Positions 24,518 to 36,409 of a stretch of DNA of 64,000 bases are shown piece by piece; positions within the stretch are counted from its first letter, which is position 1, and each line of letters starts with the position of its first letter. Source of the stretch: Anthopleura xanthogrammica (Eukaryota > Cnidaria > Anthozoa > Actiniaria > Actiniidae). The DNA lies in assembly GCA_964019055.1 (NCBI GenBank), contig OZ025213.1:7614472-7678471 (forward strand), in the 5' to 3' direction. The notes below the pieces were generated by a model. That model was not told the DNA's origin. It saw only the letters and a program-made list of their open reading frames with translations, and did not search any database. Made by a program: the position numbers and the translations under genes.

Positions 24518-25978
24518 TAAATACCGAGCCAGGATCCGAGCCAGGACTCGAGTCAGGACTCGAGCCAGGACTCGAGTCAGGACTCAAACCATTTGACATT
24601 TTTTATCGTAATATAAGTATTTTGAGTAAAAATTATTTTAATTAAACTAAAAAAAAATATTTTAATAAAAATCATTTTAATTAAACTCCATTTTTCGGAA
24701 CGGGAGCGCACGCATTTAGGTCCCAGTTTTTTTCGGTATTTTTGTGAGCCTGCGATAGTGACGGGAGTTTGTACTTTAAACAGACACATTTGATGTGAAG
24801 TTGTCTGATTTTACCGAATAAGGTGTATAAAATCTCGTTTCGCAGCATAAAGTCCGTGCATGCGAATATATTAAAAGTGGTCATACTTTTGCGCGTCGCG
24901 CTGTAAGCCTTGGTGTCTGGCTATCAAAAAGGATCTGTTAAGGTATGAGACCTGGGTTAAGTGGCTGTCATTTCTACGAAATTAACTTACACTGTATCCA
25001 ATACACCATAAAAAGTACTTCATAATTAATATATATATAAATTTTTTTTTTCAAAATTACACATCAAAGGTGTGAAATTTCACACCTAAGGTGTCAAAAA
25101 AACGCAGGCAACCCGAGGCTCTTTTTCAGTAATTTATCAATATCTCACTAGAAATAATAACAATAAAAAATTTAACTTGGCGTCAAGTCAAACTAAGTAG
25201 GGCTTATTGTTTAGGTCAAGTTAGATGTCAGCTGGAGTTTTTGGTTTGCCAGACAAACCCAGTAAAGAAATACAGTTTCAGTTTTCCTTTTTTTAACCCT
25301 GCCTATGAAAATAGTATCTGTTGTATCTAGAGTTAGGAGGGCTTATTGTTCAGCTGAACTTTAACTGTTATTGAAAGGAGGTTGCCATTCAAACTCGGTT
25401 ATTTAATTTCAGTTTTGTTTCTTGGTTCAAGTTACGCCAGAAATTGCCTGGCTATCTCTTATTGTGTTCAATAAAGTTGTTAGATTTTGTTTAGTTATTG
25501 GAGATTGAAACGTTAGGAACGATGGCTACGCAGGTTAATAAATTTGAGAAATGCTAGGTTAGTAATGATCAAGGTCAATTAATAAATCTTTAAGTTGTAA
25601 AAGCTTTCTAATGTGCACACTCAAACCAAAATAAACGTACGTATAATGACCAGCAATGTATGTCTAATTCCAACTGTCTGGCCGGCAAATAGCGCATAAT
25701 ATATATATATATATATATGCAAGGCAAGCATCTCTTGTCAAAGCGTTTTTTAACATATTAAACACTGGACCCGAATGTTATGTAATTCAGTAAAAAGTCA
25801 AGGATATAGTTAAATCTTGTTTTCGCATTATCTACACCGGATAATTTTTTTTGAATTAATTTAAAATGTTAATGTTAAATTCAAAACATTCCTTCGTGAA
25901 AAAGCAGGATTAACCCAAGTCCTGACTCGAGTCCTGGCTCGAGTCCTGGCTCGAGTCCTGACTCGAGTCCTGGCTTTG
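24518..25978. mobile_element. ~1.46-kb foldback element with CTCGAG-rich 12-bp terminal repeats
   Basis: 12-bp units alternating GAGCCAGGACTC and GAGTCAGGACTC at 24533-24588 reappear inverted at 25919-25975. The interior has no recognisable protein. A 20-bp palindrome with AGGTGTGAAATTTC lies near 25068-25087. Repeat-rich inverted ends suggest a foldback-type DNA element. The outer limits are approximate and no target duplication is evident. Confidence 0.65.
25698..25720. repeat. AT dinucleotide microsatellite
   Basis: A run of about eleven AT dinucleotides inside the foldback element. Confidence 0.9.
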
Positions 25979-27279
25979 CTATTAGTTTATCTCAAACTTT
26001 CCGAAGCTGTATTTATTTGAAATTCACACCAGACTTTAGCCTTAGATTGAAGTTTATGGTGATGTGCATTTCAGTGGAATCAATTATATTTCTATGGCAA
26101 CGATAAACAAGAAACATTGAAATCAGTTGGACTTAATGTGATGCGAGTTTGCAAATTTTTTGTCCAATAATTTTGTTTTAAAAGTTGCCACAAATATGTA
26201 TTTTGAGTGCTAAAGGTAAAGAAACTATATTTAACGTCGGTAGTTCCTTCAGCTACGTGGCTGGTATCAATGGAAGCCGACGATGCGCACTTTAACCCCT
26301 CTCTCCATCAGTGCTCTGTTTTAAGAGTATTCAAAGCTGAAGCTACACGGATTAGAAAGAAGTCGAAACAGACGTGGAGATCCTGAGGATCGAACCTACG
26401 CCTGCTCCTACAAAAAAAAGATATATAATAAAAAATAATGCTCACTGAATTCGTTAAGATTAAAAGGTGAAGATATAATTTTTCAAAAATGTAGCCGTTG
26501 CGGCCATCCTTTTCGGGGAAAATAGGATAATGGAGTAGCAAGCTGTTTCAGTGGCCTTCAGTCCATATCGGCCTCTAATAATAAAAACAAAAGAAATTTT
26601 TCATTTTATTGTGTTGAAGAATACGTTTTGTATGCAAAAATTTCAAAAAACAGTACACTTTGACTGTCCTTAAGGTTTACGATCCTCTATATTTGAACTT
26701 TTTGGCGCTTTCCTTAGAATTTAGCTTGAATATTTCGAGTTTGCATGGTTCAATTGATTTAAACACTGTTAAATAATTACACCTGTTTTGCAAAAAATGG
26801 TTAATTCCTATTTTTTATATGACAAAGTTTTTGCCATTAGATGCATGTAATATATTTTGACCTTTGTTTGAGTTCAAATAAGCCATCCCATGGGAAGCTT
26901 GATTAGTCATTGGTCTGATTTGGACAAGTTTCAATAGACCCTTTTCGAATATGGCGTCTATGACGTCAAACGAGAAGAATGAGAATGTCCCGGATGTCGA
27001 AACACAATGATTTCCACAATGATGTTTACGAAAAAAATACCCTATCTAAGACTCGAAACATAGAAGAGTAAATTCCTGTTGAAAACTTCGCTTCCAGGTA
27101 TGCTTGAACAAGTCAATAAGATCAGTACTTTATAATGAAATGGGAACGCACCGAGTCAAGATCAAACGATGCCCACGTTCACAGATTATTTGAATTAAAA
27201 GAGCATGAATATTTAATACCAAAAATTGAAAGCAATAAATATGGCTTGCTGTAACTTGCTGCCCTGAACTCATCACATC
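25979..27279. other. 5' flank of the PAN/TSP1/F5-8C gene
   Basis: No gene was seen. A full CRE-type palindrome TGACGTCA lies at 26961-26968, about 310 bp before the start codon. A B-box-like GGTTCGATCC occurs on the minus strand near 26388-26397 and may be a SINE remnant. No convincing TATA box was found. Confidence 0.35.
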
Positions 27280-27355
27280 ATGAATAAACTCCACACAATG
27301 ACATATACTTTGAAAACTCTCTTGACAATCCTATTGACAGTTGTTTCTGTAAAAG

Positions 27356-28289
27356 GTAAGTAAGATACAAGACATTTTAGATTCCGTTTAGTAATTTTAA
27401 CCACGATTAGTAAAAGTTCCCCCAATCTCGAAAATAACAAAATAGTTTCGACACACAGCTGTCAAGACATTTTACTTCAGCTTTACACACTCTTCTTATT
27501 TTTCCTTATCTTAAAGTGGAGAAAAATACATTGAGGTTCATATTTTTCCTAAGTTTTTTACTTTATTGTTTCGCAGCAAATTTCTTCCACAAACATTTTG
27601 CACTTTATTATTCATATACTCTAGCAACAAAAAAACACATAAATGCAAAATCACATTTCTGAAATTTGTTGAAACTATTCTTTTCCTAGATTTTATGTTC
27701 GTTAACATTTTTTTTGCCGTTTTTTAAAAGTACTTTGCAATTTGCAATTGAAAGTTCTTTGAATATTTGAATTCACGCAGAGTTGGAAAGACGGTATTGT
27801 GTATTAATGCTCTAAAACTACCCAGGACATTCTAAAGTTTGTGATTTCGGTAAAAAACGCATTTATTTCTCATTTCCCCCCCACAATTTTACATAAAATA
27901 TAGCAATATTTCACTAGTTTGCATTGAATCTTTCCATTTTTTACGAAAGAGAGAGAAATATAGTCACAATTCATACGTATTTTGACATAATAAGCGTTAA
28001 CCAACTTTGTCAAATTTTTATCAAAAACTTTAAAATTTGACGGAAGTTAGCTTTTAAAGAAATTATGTCAAAAAACGCATTGATTTACTAATTCCTTCCA
28101 TTAACAGTTACCAATTTTACGGTAAAAATAAGGCATTTTAATAAGAATTTAACATAACAGCAAGTAACATCATGTTTTAGCTAATTTCACAGCATTTTTT
28201 TGTTGTGGAAAAAAAAGACCCAAAAATGTGTATTTTACTGTAAAAAACTCACGGTAAAAATCGCACTATTTTATTAATATTTGACGTTC
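27356..28289. other. Intron sequence without features
   Basis: AT-rich intron of the PAN/TSP1/F5-8C gene. No repeat or exon was recognised. Confidence 0.45.
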
Positions 28290-28606
28290 AACTAACTGGC
28301 ACAGAAATTTCTGAGCCAACTAACCAGAGAATCACTGGCACAGAAATTTCTGAGTCACCTAACTAGATCACAACTGGCACAGAAATTTCTGAGCCATCTA
28401 ACCAGAGCATCACTGGCACAGAAATTTCTGTGCCACCTAAATAGATCACAACTGGCACAGAAATTTCTGAGCCATCTAAGCAGAGCATCACTGGCACAGA
28501 AATTTCTGTGCCACCTAAATAGATCACAACTGGCACAGAAATTTCTGTGCCACCTAAATAGATCACAACTGGCACAGAAATTTCTGAGTCACCTAACCAG
28601 AGCTTA
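28290..28606 (-). repeat. 39-bp palindromic minisatellite, small array (~8 copies)
   Basis: Copies of the same 39-bp unit found at 34391-35875, here in the opposite orientation. Many units centre on GGCACAGAAATTTCTGTGCC or variants ending GAGCC/GAGTC. Confidence 0.93.
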
Positions 28607-28675
28607 GAATATAGTCATACTCACTCGACCAATCAGCAATCAGTATTTCAATGCTCTATATTCCATAGAGAAACT

Positions 28676-28918
28676 AGGGTGTCAAGTGGTGGGGGACTTG
28701 AAGCACAGGGAAAATACGGGGTTATTAATTAGTATTCTCTAAGTTAGACATTAGTATTCCCTATATAGAGAATACTAATAAGGCCTTTTGTTTTCTTTTT
28801 GTTTCAAGGTCTTATTAGTATTCACTATATAGGGAATACTAATGTCTAACTTAAAAAATACTAATTGAATAAACCTGTATTTTCCCTGAGCTTCAAGGCT
28901 CTTTTCATTTTGACACCT
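28676..28918. mobile_element. ~243-bp foldback MITE
   Basis: Almost the whole segment folds on itself. The inner arms 28729-28787 and 28807-28864 (TTAGTATTCCCTATATAG and inverse) form a long stem with a loop of about 20 bp. The outer arms share AGGGAAAATAC and GGTGTCAA in inverted order. No coding sequence; typical of a palindromic MITE. Confidence 0.75.
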
Positions 28919-29916
28919 CAGTATAATTACCCTATTGGATATACAGAAAATTATTCAATGTCCCCCTTACCAAAAGATTTAAGTCTTAGAGTTTTAAATC
29001 ATATCTGAAATGTCGTAATATATAGCTCATGATAGCAAATTCAATTAACGTTGTCGTCAGTAAAAAAATCCTAAACATTATTTGCTTTTTTTACCAACAA
29101 ACTTCACTGTAGGCTATCTAAAAATTAAGGAGTATATGTCCAAGTCGTAGAATTTGCAAGCATACAGTGTCTGATTGTTATAATGCCACGGTGAAACTAG
29201 TTTCATGAATCATGATTTCATTATAAGGTAGTAGCTTAATATATATTTCTTTGGCACTTGTACTAACTTTGCAAATCGAAATATCAAATTTTGGAAGCAT
29301 TTCTGTGATTTCTTTGAATCGATTCTAGACCACGTCTTGCCAATATTCAGCTTTCAAACGGCAACTTATTTGCGTTCTTTGACGTAGTACTAAATAAATT
29401 TAGATAAGTTTTGGTTCCTTACTGGCGTATGCACATGGTAATAGACCTTTTGTATATCGGACATTTGTCTCATGTACCAGAGTGTCCCACTTTAGGAAAA
29501 CCATTGTTATGCATACACGTGTGTGAAATCGGCATTCGCCGTGCAAATGAAGAGGCTATTATTAATTTTGGAATTAATGAAATGATTGGATGGTTAGCTT
29601 TCAAAGAAATGTATGAAAGATAACTCTCAAAAATATGCCTGTTTATTAAATCAGTGTTGTTTTATTTATATTTGACGATACACAAAAGTGAGACAATCTT
29701 TTTATTAAGAAATAATACTATGGGTTCATTTTATCGGTGTATACAACCGGTGTAACTATCGTGTAATAATATCGCGTACTCCTACGGCGGCGGTAATTCA
29801 AATTAACGTGTAGCGTTCGCTCCAATGCAGCGCGCTATACTGGTATACACTGATAACTTACACCCATTATGTGATTCATTATTATGTTTAATGCATACCC
29901 CGATAGTTCTCAAAAA

Positions 29917-31079
29917 TTAGTCCGAATCATCGGACGAAATCTCTTGCCATTTATTGATAGCCTTCTTATGTGCTTTGGCTGCGCTAGAAACTGAATGGAC
30001 CATTTCTGGCATCAAATCCAATATGGCTTCCAGTTTTCCTTTCTTGCCCTTTTTCTTCTTTGGTTCGGTGGCTTCTACTTCAGCTATAGGGGGAAAAAAG
30101 GTGTGATTATCATTCTACACAATGGAGCTGTTGCGAAATGTTTGTACATTGCGATGCGCTGATCACAAAATGTTGTCAGCCAGTAACGCAAGACTTTTCC
30201 CACAATAACGTTTGGACATTGTACATTAATTATACAATGATACAGATGTAGAAATTTAACAGTGTAGTGTACAATATATTACTTGGTATTGACCTACCCG
30301 TCACTTCGTCACTCATTTCAAAGATGTCTCTGTCGATATCCTGTTTCTTTTTTTCTAAAGAATGGGTTTTCTTGACCCACTCATTGGCACTTTTATCTTG
30401 TCCGGGTTTGAATATGTACATTTCATCTGGGTCTTCCTTTTCCTCTTCTGCACTACTACTTTGATAAAGCAGCTCAGCGTCAGCAGCACAACTGTTGCTT
30501 GACACGTGTCGTGTCGTCGACGTACTTGGCTTTGAGCTGTTTATGGTCGTCGAGGTCGTTGACAAGGTCGTAGTCGAAGTTGCCTTAGTGTCGCTAAAAA
30601 GAAAGAAACATTTTTAAGCTTCCTTGTTTGATGCACTGGGACGTAAATTTTAAAATGAAAACATATAAAGCTATATGAAGCGTAAAACAACTTTACATTT
30701 CTTTTATCTTTCTGGAAATTCTGCGTCTAGCTGCCTCTCTGGATGCTCCGCCAACAGTACCCACCGAAGAATAGTACGCCTTTTCGTGTGGGCCAAGTTT
30801 GATGGCCATTAACTCGACATATCGAAGCACTTTGGTTGGCAGACGCCCGACATTCTGAACTGCTTCTTCAATTACAGCCATTTCTTGCGCTTTGTTGGGC
30901 TTTATCTTGTTCACGGTTTTCTTACTCTCGATTTTTTTTGTCATTTCCAAGGCATTTTTTTCCTGTTCTTGCATATTTTCAATTTCGCTCAGTTGTTCCA
31001 AAACGGGCTTTCCTGCAAATGCTGCTTCGAGAAATATGTTTCTTTTTCCTGACATCTTTTCATCGAAGCCAAGGTGCAT
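29917..31079 (-). CDS. Harbinger accessory (second) protein
   Basis: Exons 30697-31079, 30298-30593 and 29917-30083 (TAA at 29917-29919) join in perfect phase with GT-AG borders, giving 281 residues from ATG at 31077-31079; a downstream ATG at 31055 (MSGKRN) is the alternative start. Residues 50-130 are basic with several helices (KAQEMAVIEEAVQNVG, REAARRRISRKIKE). The middle is serine/threonine-rich, then acidic. The tail has KKKKGKKGK, a likely nuclear localisation signal. In characterised Harbinger elements the second gene is a Myb/SANT-like DNA-binding partner that brings the transposase to the nucleus and the TIRs; a clear SANT motif is not visible here, so the role rests on position. 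It is divergent from the transposase with about 250 bp between starts, which suggests a shared promoter region. No disruption seen. Confidence 0.8.
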
Positions 31080-31331
31080 CTGATAGTGATATCATGCACT
31101 TTCGAGTTGGATTTATACTCAAAAGATGCGAAATGCTAACAATTACAATGAAGTTAATTTTTGTCGCCGAAAACACCTCTTGACATTGTTGAATGTTCTG
31201 TCGTTCCTTTTGAATATTTATTGTGAGGTGTAATTATTTGCGTTCATTGTTATTGGTTTATTTGGAAACAAATTCCCAAGGCGCCACCGGAATGTGTGAA
31301 GTTGTTGTGTGTGTGTTGCAGTTTGGCATGC

Positions 31332-32648
31332 ATGTTTGTTGTTGTCGTTGTCAAAAGAACAAACAAACAATCCACACGCTATTGTTGTTATGCTAGATTA
31401 ACACTTGCAATCATATATTGTTCAAAGCTTTTTAATATTGGTCAAACTTCCATCACCTTAAAGGCGGTCCAAATGATGCATCCCCCAGTATTTCCATCGT
31501 TGTTTGGTCATGCTGCATTTACTATAATAAGTGTATTAGAAATTATATCCTTAACTAAAAGAAAATTTCCAACGTTTCCGTTTGAAATATTGAGCATGTC
31601 TTGTATTATATTGGTGTGCATACTTCAAGTTCTGGATGAATACAAAATAGGCGTTTTGGAGCGTCTCGGTATTTTTGGTCCTGACGCACATGGTGGTCGG
31701 GATTATTTCTCGTACATTAAGAAATCACCTATCAAATTTTGGTATTTGACTGGAGAAACAGTTGAAACATTTCAGGACATCGTTGACAGGATGAGACTGC
31801 CTATCATTGCACTAAATCGTTGTCGTAACGGTACTCAGAGAAGACCAAGAATTCAAAGGTTGAACATTTCAAATCGACTTTTATTGGTGCTAATTTGGCT
31901 TCGTAGATATCCACGACTCCACACCATTGGGAGCATGTTTAAAATTGACATAGCCTCTATCAGTCGAACTGTTCAAGAACTGGTTCCTTTATTGCTGGAA
32001 AATTTCTCTAATGAAATTGAATGGCCAACGGAAAACGAATGGCGAGATTGGGCTGGACACTGGAAGCATTTTCCTACCTGCGTGGGAATTATTGATGCGA
32101 CAATTCACGAAATATGTCGTCCCTCTAGAAGACAGGCGTTGTTTTACCGCGGTGACAAGAAAAAGCATTTTATGTCAAGTACCTTGATCGTAACCCCAGA
32201 TGGGATGATAGTTCATTGTTCTGCAGCGTAAGATGAAATATTATGTATTTAAAATGCGACTATAGTGCACTGATTGACTGATAAAATTTTTTATTCCTTC
32301 AGATTTCCAGGTCATTTAAATGACATAAACTGTTTCAACATGATGCCAACCATCGGTCCTGGATGTGACCTGGCCCTTCCACATCGCTGCCATATTATGG
32401 CAGATTTAGGTTATCCACCCCACCCAGTCCTTGTCAGGCCAAAGAAAAGGAATCAGATCAGGGGGAATGCAAGGCTGGAACGTATAAACAACGAGTTAAG
32501 AAGTTGCCGAGTCAAAGTTGAACACGCCATAGGATTTTTTAAAACCTACAGATGTATTTCGGGTCGTTGGAGACACAGACGCGCCTTCCTTCCCATCGTT
32601 GTACATTGTTGTGCTTGTTTGAGCAACAGAAGACGGAGATTTTTATAA
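31332..32648 (+). CDS. Harbinger DDE transposase (DDE_Tnp_4 type nuclease)
   Basis: Exons 31332-32227 and 32303-32648 (intron with GTAAGA donor and TTCCTTCAG acceptor) give 413 residues from the first in-frame ATG. A 5' hydrophobic stretch and a helix-turn-helix-like middle (SNRLLLVLIWLRRYP, TIGSMFKIDIASISRTV) precede the nuclease core. Catalytic acidic residues are visible at D255 (GIIDATIHE), D333 (MADLGYP) and E372 (VKVEHAIGFFK). The FPGHLND motif spans the splice junction. The enzyme would cut and paste the element at 3-bp targets. Length matches the family and no stops or frameshifts are seen. The start is uncertain: the frame is open upstream to 31296 without an ATG. Confidence 0.93.
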
Positions 32649-32905
32649 CTATATACATGCATATATCTGTGACGTAATTGATATAGTTAATAAAGAAATA
32701 TATTGTGCTGTAGGTAGCTTTTTCAACCCGATATTGGCATATTTCGTTTATTACAGCCATTTGCGGCTCCTTTCCAAAAAGCGGCCCAATAAAAATAAAT
32801 ACGATTTACTAGAATTATAATTTTAGGTACCAGGCTGATTTGTATAATTTTCTCCGATGGGCTAATCAAAATCAGGCTGATAAAATCGTAGCGTGTTCTG
32901 TAAAG

Positions 32906-33129
32906 GATCAAACACTAGGGCGAGGGCATTCTTCAAAATAAAGACCGAGGCCGAGGTCTTTATTTTTAAAGAATGCCCTAGCTCGCGTGTTTGATCTTAG
33001 TTAATAACCAGCCCGTAACAAGTCTATATTTTTGAAATATAGACCTGTACCGGGGACAATATTCAGCCGTGTTGATAATCAACAAAAAACAGCACTGAAC
33101 AATAGGATTAGGGAGTGGCTGGTTATTAA
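32906..33129. repeat. Two hairpins in Harbinger 3' region, possibly nested MITEs
   Basis: 32906-32996 is a long palindrome with GATCAAACAC ends and centre GACCGAGGCCGAGGTC. 33001-33013 (TTAATAACCAGCC) is perfectly inverted at 33117-33129, with a hairpin at 33022-33045 between. They lie after the transposase stop and inside the right TIR. They may be secondary insertions or part of the element. Confidence 0.7.
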
Positions 33130-33308
33130 TTCCAAATAAAAATAGCGTGTTTTGCGTGCTGCATCAGCTCACTTCAGACTTCTAATTTTATGCAGATCTA
33201 AAGTGTGAACCCCGGGTGTGAACCCTCCTCATTATCTTTCTACACGTGAGCTGATAAGTGGGACACTCTGGTACATGAGACAAATGTCCGATATACAAAA
33301 GGTCTAAT

Positions 33309-34390
33309 GGAGTAGTATTTTTGACTGTTATGGACATACTATGGCCTTTTACATTCGCTCTGACATCTATGAGATAAAATTCAAAAAGCTTTTTTTTTTC
33401 TTCTTCAAAACTTGTACTTACAATTTTGTCTTGGAATTATATTGAAACTTGTCGACAGAAACCTTGGCCGCTTACGTCTCTTCACGTTACAGTTACAACT
33501 GACTATGTAAATTCTCGATTAAAATTCTTAAGTCTCGGGGGACAGACCATCACATGCATGTTTTTAATGAACAGAGCATTTTATTGTATTTCTGTTATTT
33601 CAAAGCTAAAAAAATATGTGGTATATTACTTTTATTCAAAGATTAATTTTCTCTTGGGAGGGGAACAAAAAAACGTAGTAAACAAATGCATACAAACAAT
33701 GATCTCGTGAGTATGACTTTATATTCTAAATCGGTTAGAGAATAAACACTCGTGCTTTATGGGATTTAAAGCTCCTCGCAATGATAGAAAGCCTGTCGGG
33801 CTTCGCCCTCGTGCTCTATAAAATCGTGTTTAATTTAAACTAAGTTTAAAGCGATATGATATTCCCAAATCAAGGGGAAACATTCTTAGATATTTAGCAT
33901 GAAACTCTACTAAATTTACATTCATAAGCTTACTGTACGTTCTTTTACTGTTGATATCACATTGGTCACTTCGCTGTCCACGCTGCTTGATGTACACAAT
34001 CCCTGGGAGTCTAGCACTGATTTCCATGAGGCGCTAGTCATTGGCAATCAAGATATCGTGTAAATACTAAAGCCGAAGAAACCAGTAAAACTGACACTGG
34101 AGAGAGTGATGGCGCCGTGATCTAACATCAGCTTCAACTGAATTACTTTTATGAACTGATGAACTTAAAGAGATTTGTATAGAAGCGCTCTAAAGCCCTC
34201 AAATAACGCTAGCGGGTTAATTTTGTGGCGTTTGGGGCTATCATGATACCTCCAATAACTCAGAACCCCAAGAAAACACTCAAAAATACCAAATGAAATA
34301 ACAAAGTTTGATTGTGAACACTATTTGGTAGCAATATCGTATTTTTAAGAGTAATATTCGCTATAAAAAGAATTGGTTAATTCAAACTAT
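33309..34390. other. Intron spacer between Harbinger and the 39-bp array
   Basis: No gene was seen. The block GAGTATGACTTTATATTCTA (about 33708-33727) is an inverted near-copy of 28612-28631, which adjoins the small 39-bp array. Confidence 0.45.
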
Positions 34391-35875
34391 TATGCTCTGG
34401 TTAGGTGACTCAGAAATTTCTGTCCCAGTTGTGATCTATTTAGGTGGCACAGAAATTTCTGTGCCAGTTGTGATCTATTTAGGTGGCACAGAAATTTCTG
34501 TGCCAGTTGTGATCTATTTAGGTGGCTCAGAAATTTCTGTGCCAGTTGTGATCTATTTAGGTGGCACAGAAATTTCTGTGCCCGTTGTGATCTATTTAGG
34601 TGGCACAGAAATTTCTGTGCCCGTTGTGATCTATTTAGGTGGCACAGAAATTTCTGTGCCAGTTGTGATCTATTTAGGTGGCACAGAAATTTCTGTGCCA
34701 GTTGTGATCTATTTAGGTGGCACAGAAATTTCTGTGCCAGTTGTAATCTATTTAGGTGGCTCAGAAATTTCTGTGCCCGTTGTGATCTATTTAGGTGGCA
34801 CAGACATTTCTGTGCCAGTTGTGATCTATTTAGGTGGCACAGAAATTTCTGTGCCAGTTGTGATCTATTTAGGTGGCACAGAAATTTCTGTGCCAGTTGT
34901 GATCTATTTAGGTGGCTCAGAAATTTCTGTGCCAGTTGTAATCTATTTAGGTGGCTCAGAAATTTCTGTGCCCGTTGTGATCTATTTAGGTGGCACAGAC
35001 ATTTCTGTGCCAGTTGTGATCTATTTAGGTGGCACAGAAATTTCTGTGCCCGTTGTGATCTATTTAGGTGGCACAGAAATTTCTGTGCCAGTTGTGATCT
35101 ATTTAGGTGGCACAGAAATTTCTGTGCCCGTTGTGATCTATTTAGGTGGCACAGAAATTTCTGTGCCAGTTGTGATCTATTTAGGTGGCACAGAAATTTC
35201 TGTGCCCGTTGTGATCTATTTAGGTGGCACAGAAATTTCTGTGCCAGTTGTGATCTATTTAGGTGGCACAGAAATTTCTGTGCCCGTTGTGATCTATTTA
35301 GGTGGCACAGAAATTTCTGTGCCAGTTGTGATCTATTTAGGTGGCACAGAAATTTCTGTGCCAGTTGTGATCTATTTAGGTGGCACAGAAATTTCTGTGC
35401 CCGTTGTGATCTATTTAGGTGGCACAGAAATTTCTGTGCCCGTTGTGATCTATTTAGGTGGCACAGAAATTTCTGTGCCAGTTGTGATCTATTTAGGTGG
35501 CACAGAAATTTCTGTGCCCGTTGTGATCTATTTAGGTGGCACAGAAATTTCTGTGCCAGTTGTGATCTATTTAGATGGCACAGAAATTTCTGTGCCAGTG
35601 ATGCTTTGGTTAGATGGCTCAGAAATTTCTGTGCCAGTGGTGATCTAGTTAGCTGACTCAGAAATTTCTGTGGCAGTGATGCTCTCGTTAGGTTGGGCTC
35701 AGAAATTTCTGTGCCAGTGATGCTTTCGTTAGGTTGGGCTCAGAAATTTCTGTGCCAGTGATGTTCTGGTTGGTTGGCTCAGAAATTTCTGTGCCAGTGT
35801 TGCTCTGGTTAGTTGGCTCAGAAATTTCTGTGCCAGTGGTGATCTAGTTAAGTGACTCAGAAATTTCTGTGTCAT
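34391..35875 (+). repeat. 39-bp palindromic minisatellite, main array (~38 copies)
   Basis: Regular 39-bp units, each with the 20-bp perfect palindrome GGCACAGAAATTTCTGTGCC, become degenerate after about 35580. Because 39 is a multiple of three, one frame (ATG at 34392 to TAG at 35646-35648, 418 codons) stays open and reads a 13-residue repeat VVIYLGGTEISVP. No protein family, splice context or composition supports a gene, so it is called a repeat. The array lies in the long intron and is inverted relative to 28290-28606. Confidence 0.95.
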
Positions 35876-36186
35876 AGTCGCTATAATGAGCTGCCGCCGA
35901 AACCTCTGTGCGACAGCATCTGCAGATTGAGTCCGGAAACATTTCAGTTTTATTAACAAAATTTGACATTTTGAAAAATTCATACTCCTTGTATGAAATG
36001 GCAAATAATAGCAAAAATGTCCGAAAATTGACATTCACTAAGAATGGAAAAAATCAAAAGGTTTCCATGGATTTTGACATTTTTTACTGCGCAATTTGAC
36101 AAAATGTCAAAATCGTACCGAATAAGCTCAATGTTTCCAAAAAAAAACCAACTTTAGGATGTCCCGGGTACTTTTAGAGCATGTAA
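35876..36186. other. Intron spacer
   Basis: No exon or repeat was seen beyond degenerate array edges. Confidence 0.4.
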
Positions 36187-36189
36187 TAA

Positions 36190-36406
36190 CAGTGAGGACA
36201 CTCGAACCATGAACACTTGATATTTTTATATTTTTTATTTTATGAACTTTCTACTGCTTCAAACCTTCTAAAAATGAAGTACTGAACTCAAATAATCTTA
36301 TTGTCAAAATAAATCATATTTCCAATCGTTTCACACAAGGGATAAAGGAGAAAAAAGTCATGAAAAAGCCTCAAAGTGTTCACCGGCGGTTCGAGTGTCC
36401 TCACTG
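36190..36406. mobile_element. 217-bp MITE with TAA target duplication
   Basis: The terminal inverted repeat CAGTGAGGACACTCGAACC at 36190-36208 is perfectly inverted at 36388-36406. TAA flanks both sides (36187-36189, 36407-36409). A 3-bp TAA duplication fits a Harbinger-mobilised MITE. Its TIR differs from that of the Harbinger element at 29443, so another transposase is implied. Confidence 0.82.
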
Positions 36407-36409
36407 TAA

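Larger units (their letters stand above)
29443..33305. mobile_element. Complete PIF/Harbinger DNA transposon
   Basis: Fifty-base terminal inverted repeats at 29443-29492 and 33256-33305 (starting AGACCTTTTGTATATCGG) are flanked by a 3-bp duplication AAT (29440-29442, 33306-33308). Harbinger elements make 3-bp duplications. The element carries the two divergent genes expected of the superfamily: a DDE transposase on the plus strand and a second protein on the minus strand. It lies in an intron of the PAN/TSP1/F5-8C gene. With matching ends and both frames intact it could be autonomous. Confidence 0.95.

Noticed and set aside
26385..26410. Second SINE or tRNA on the minus strand
   Set aside because: Only a B-box-like GGTTCGATCC was seen; no A box at a convincing distance.
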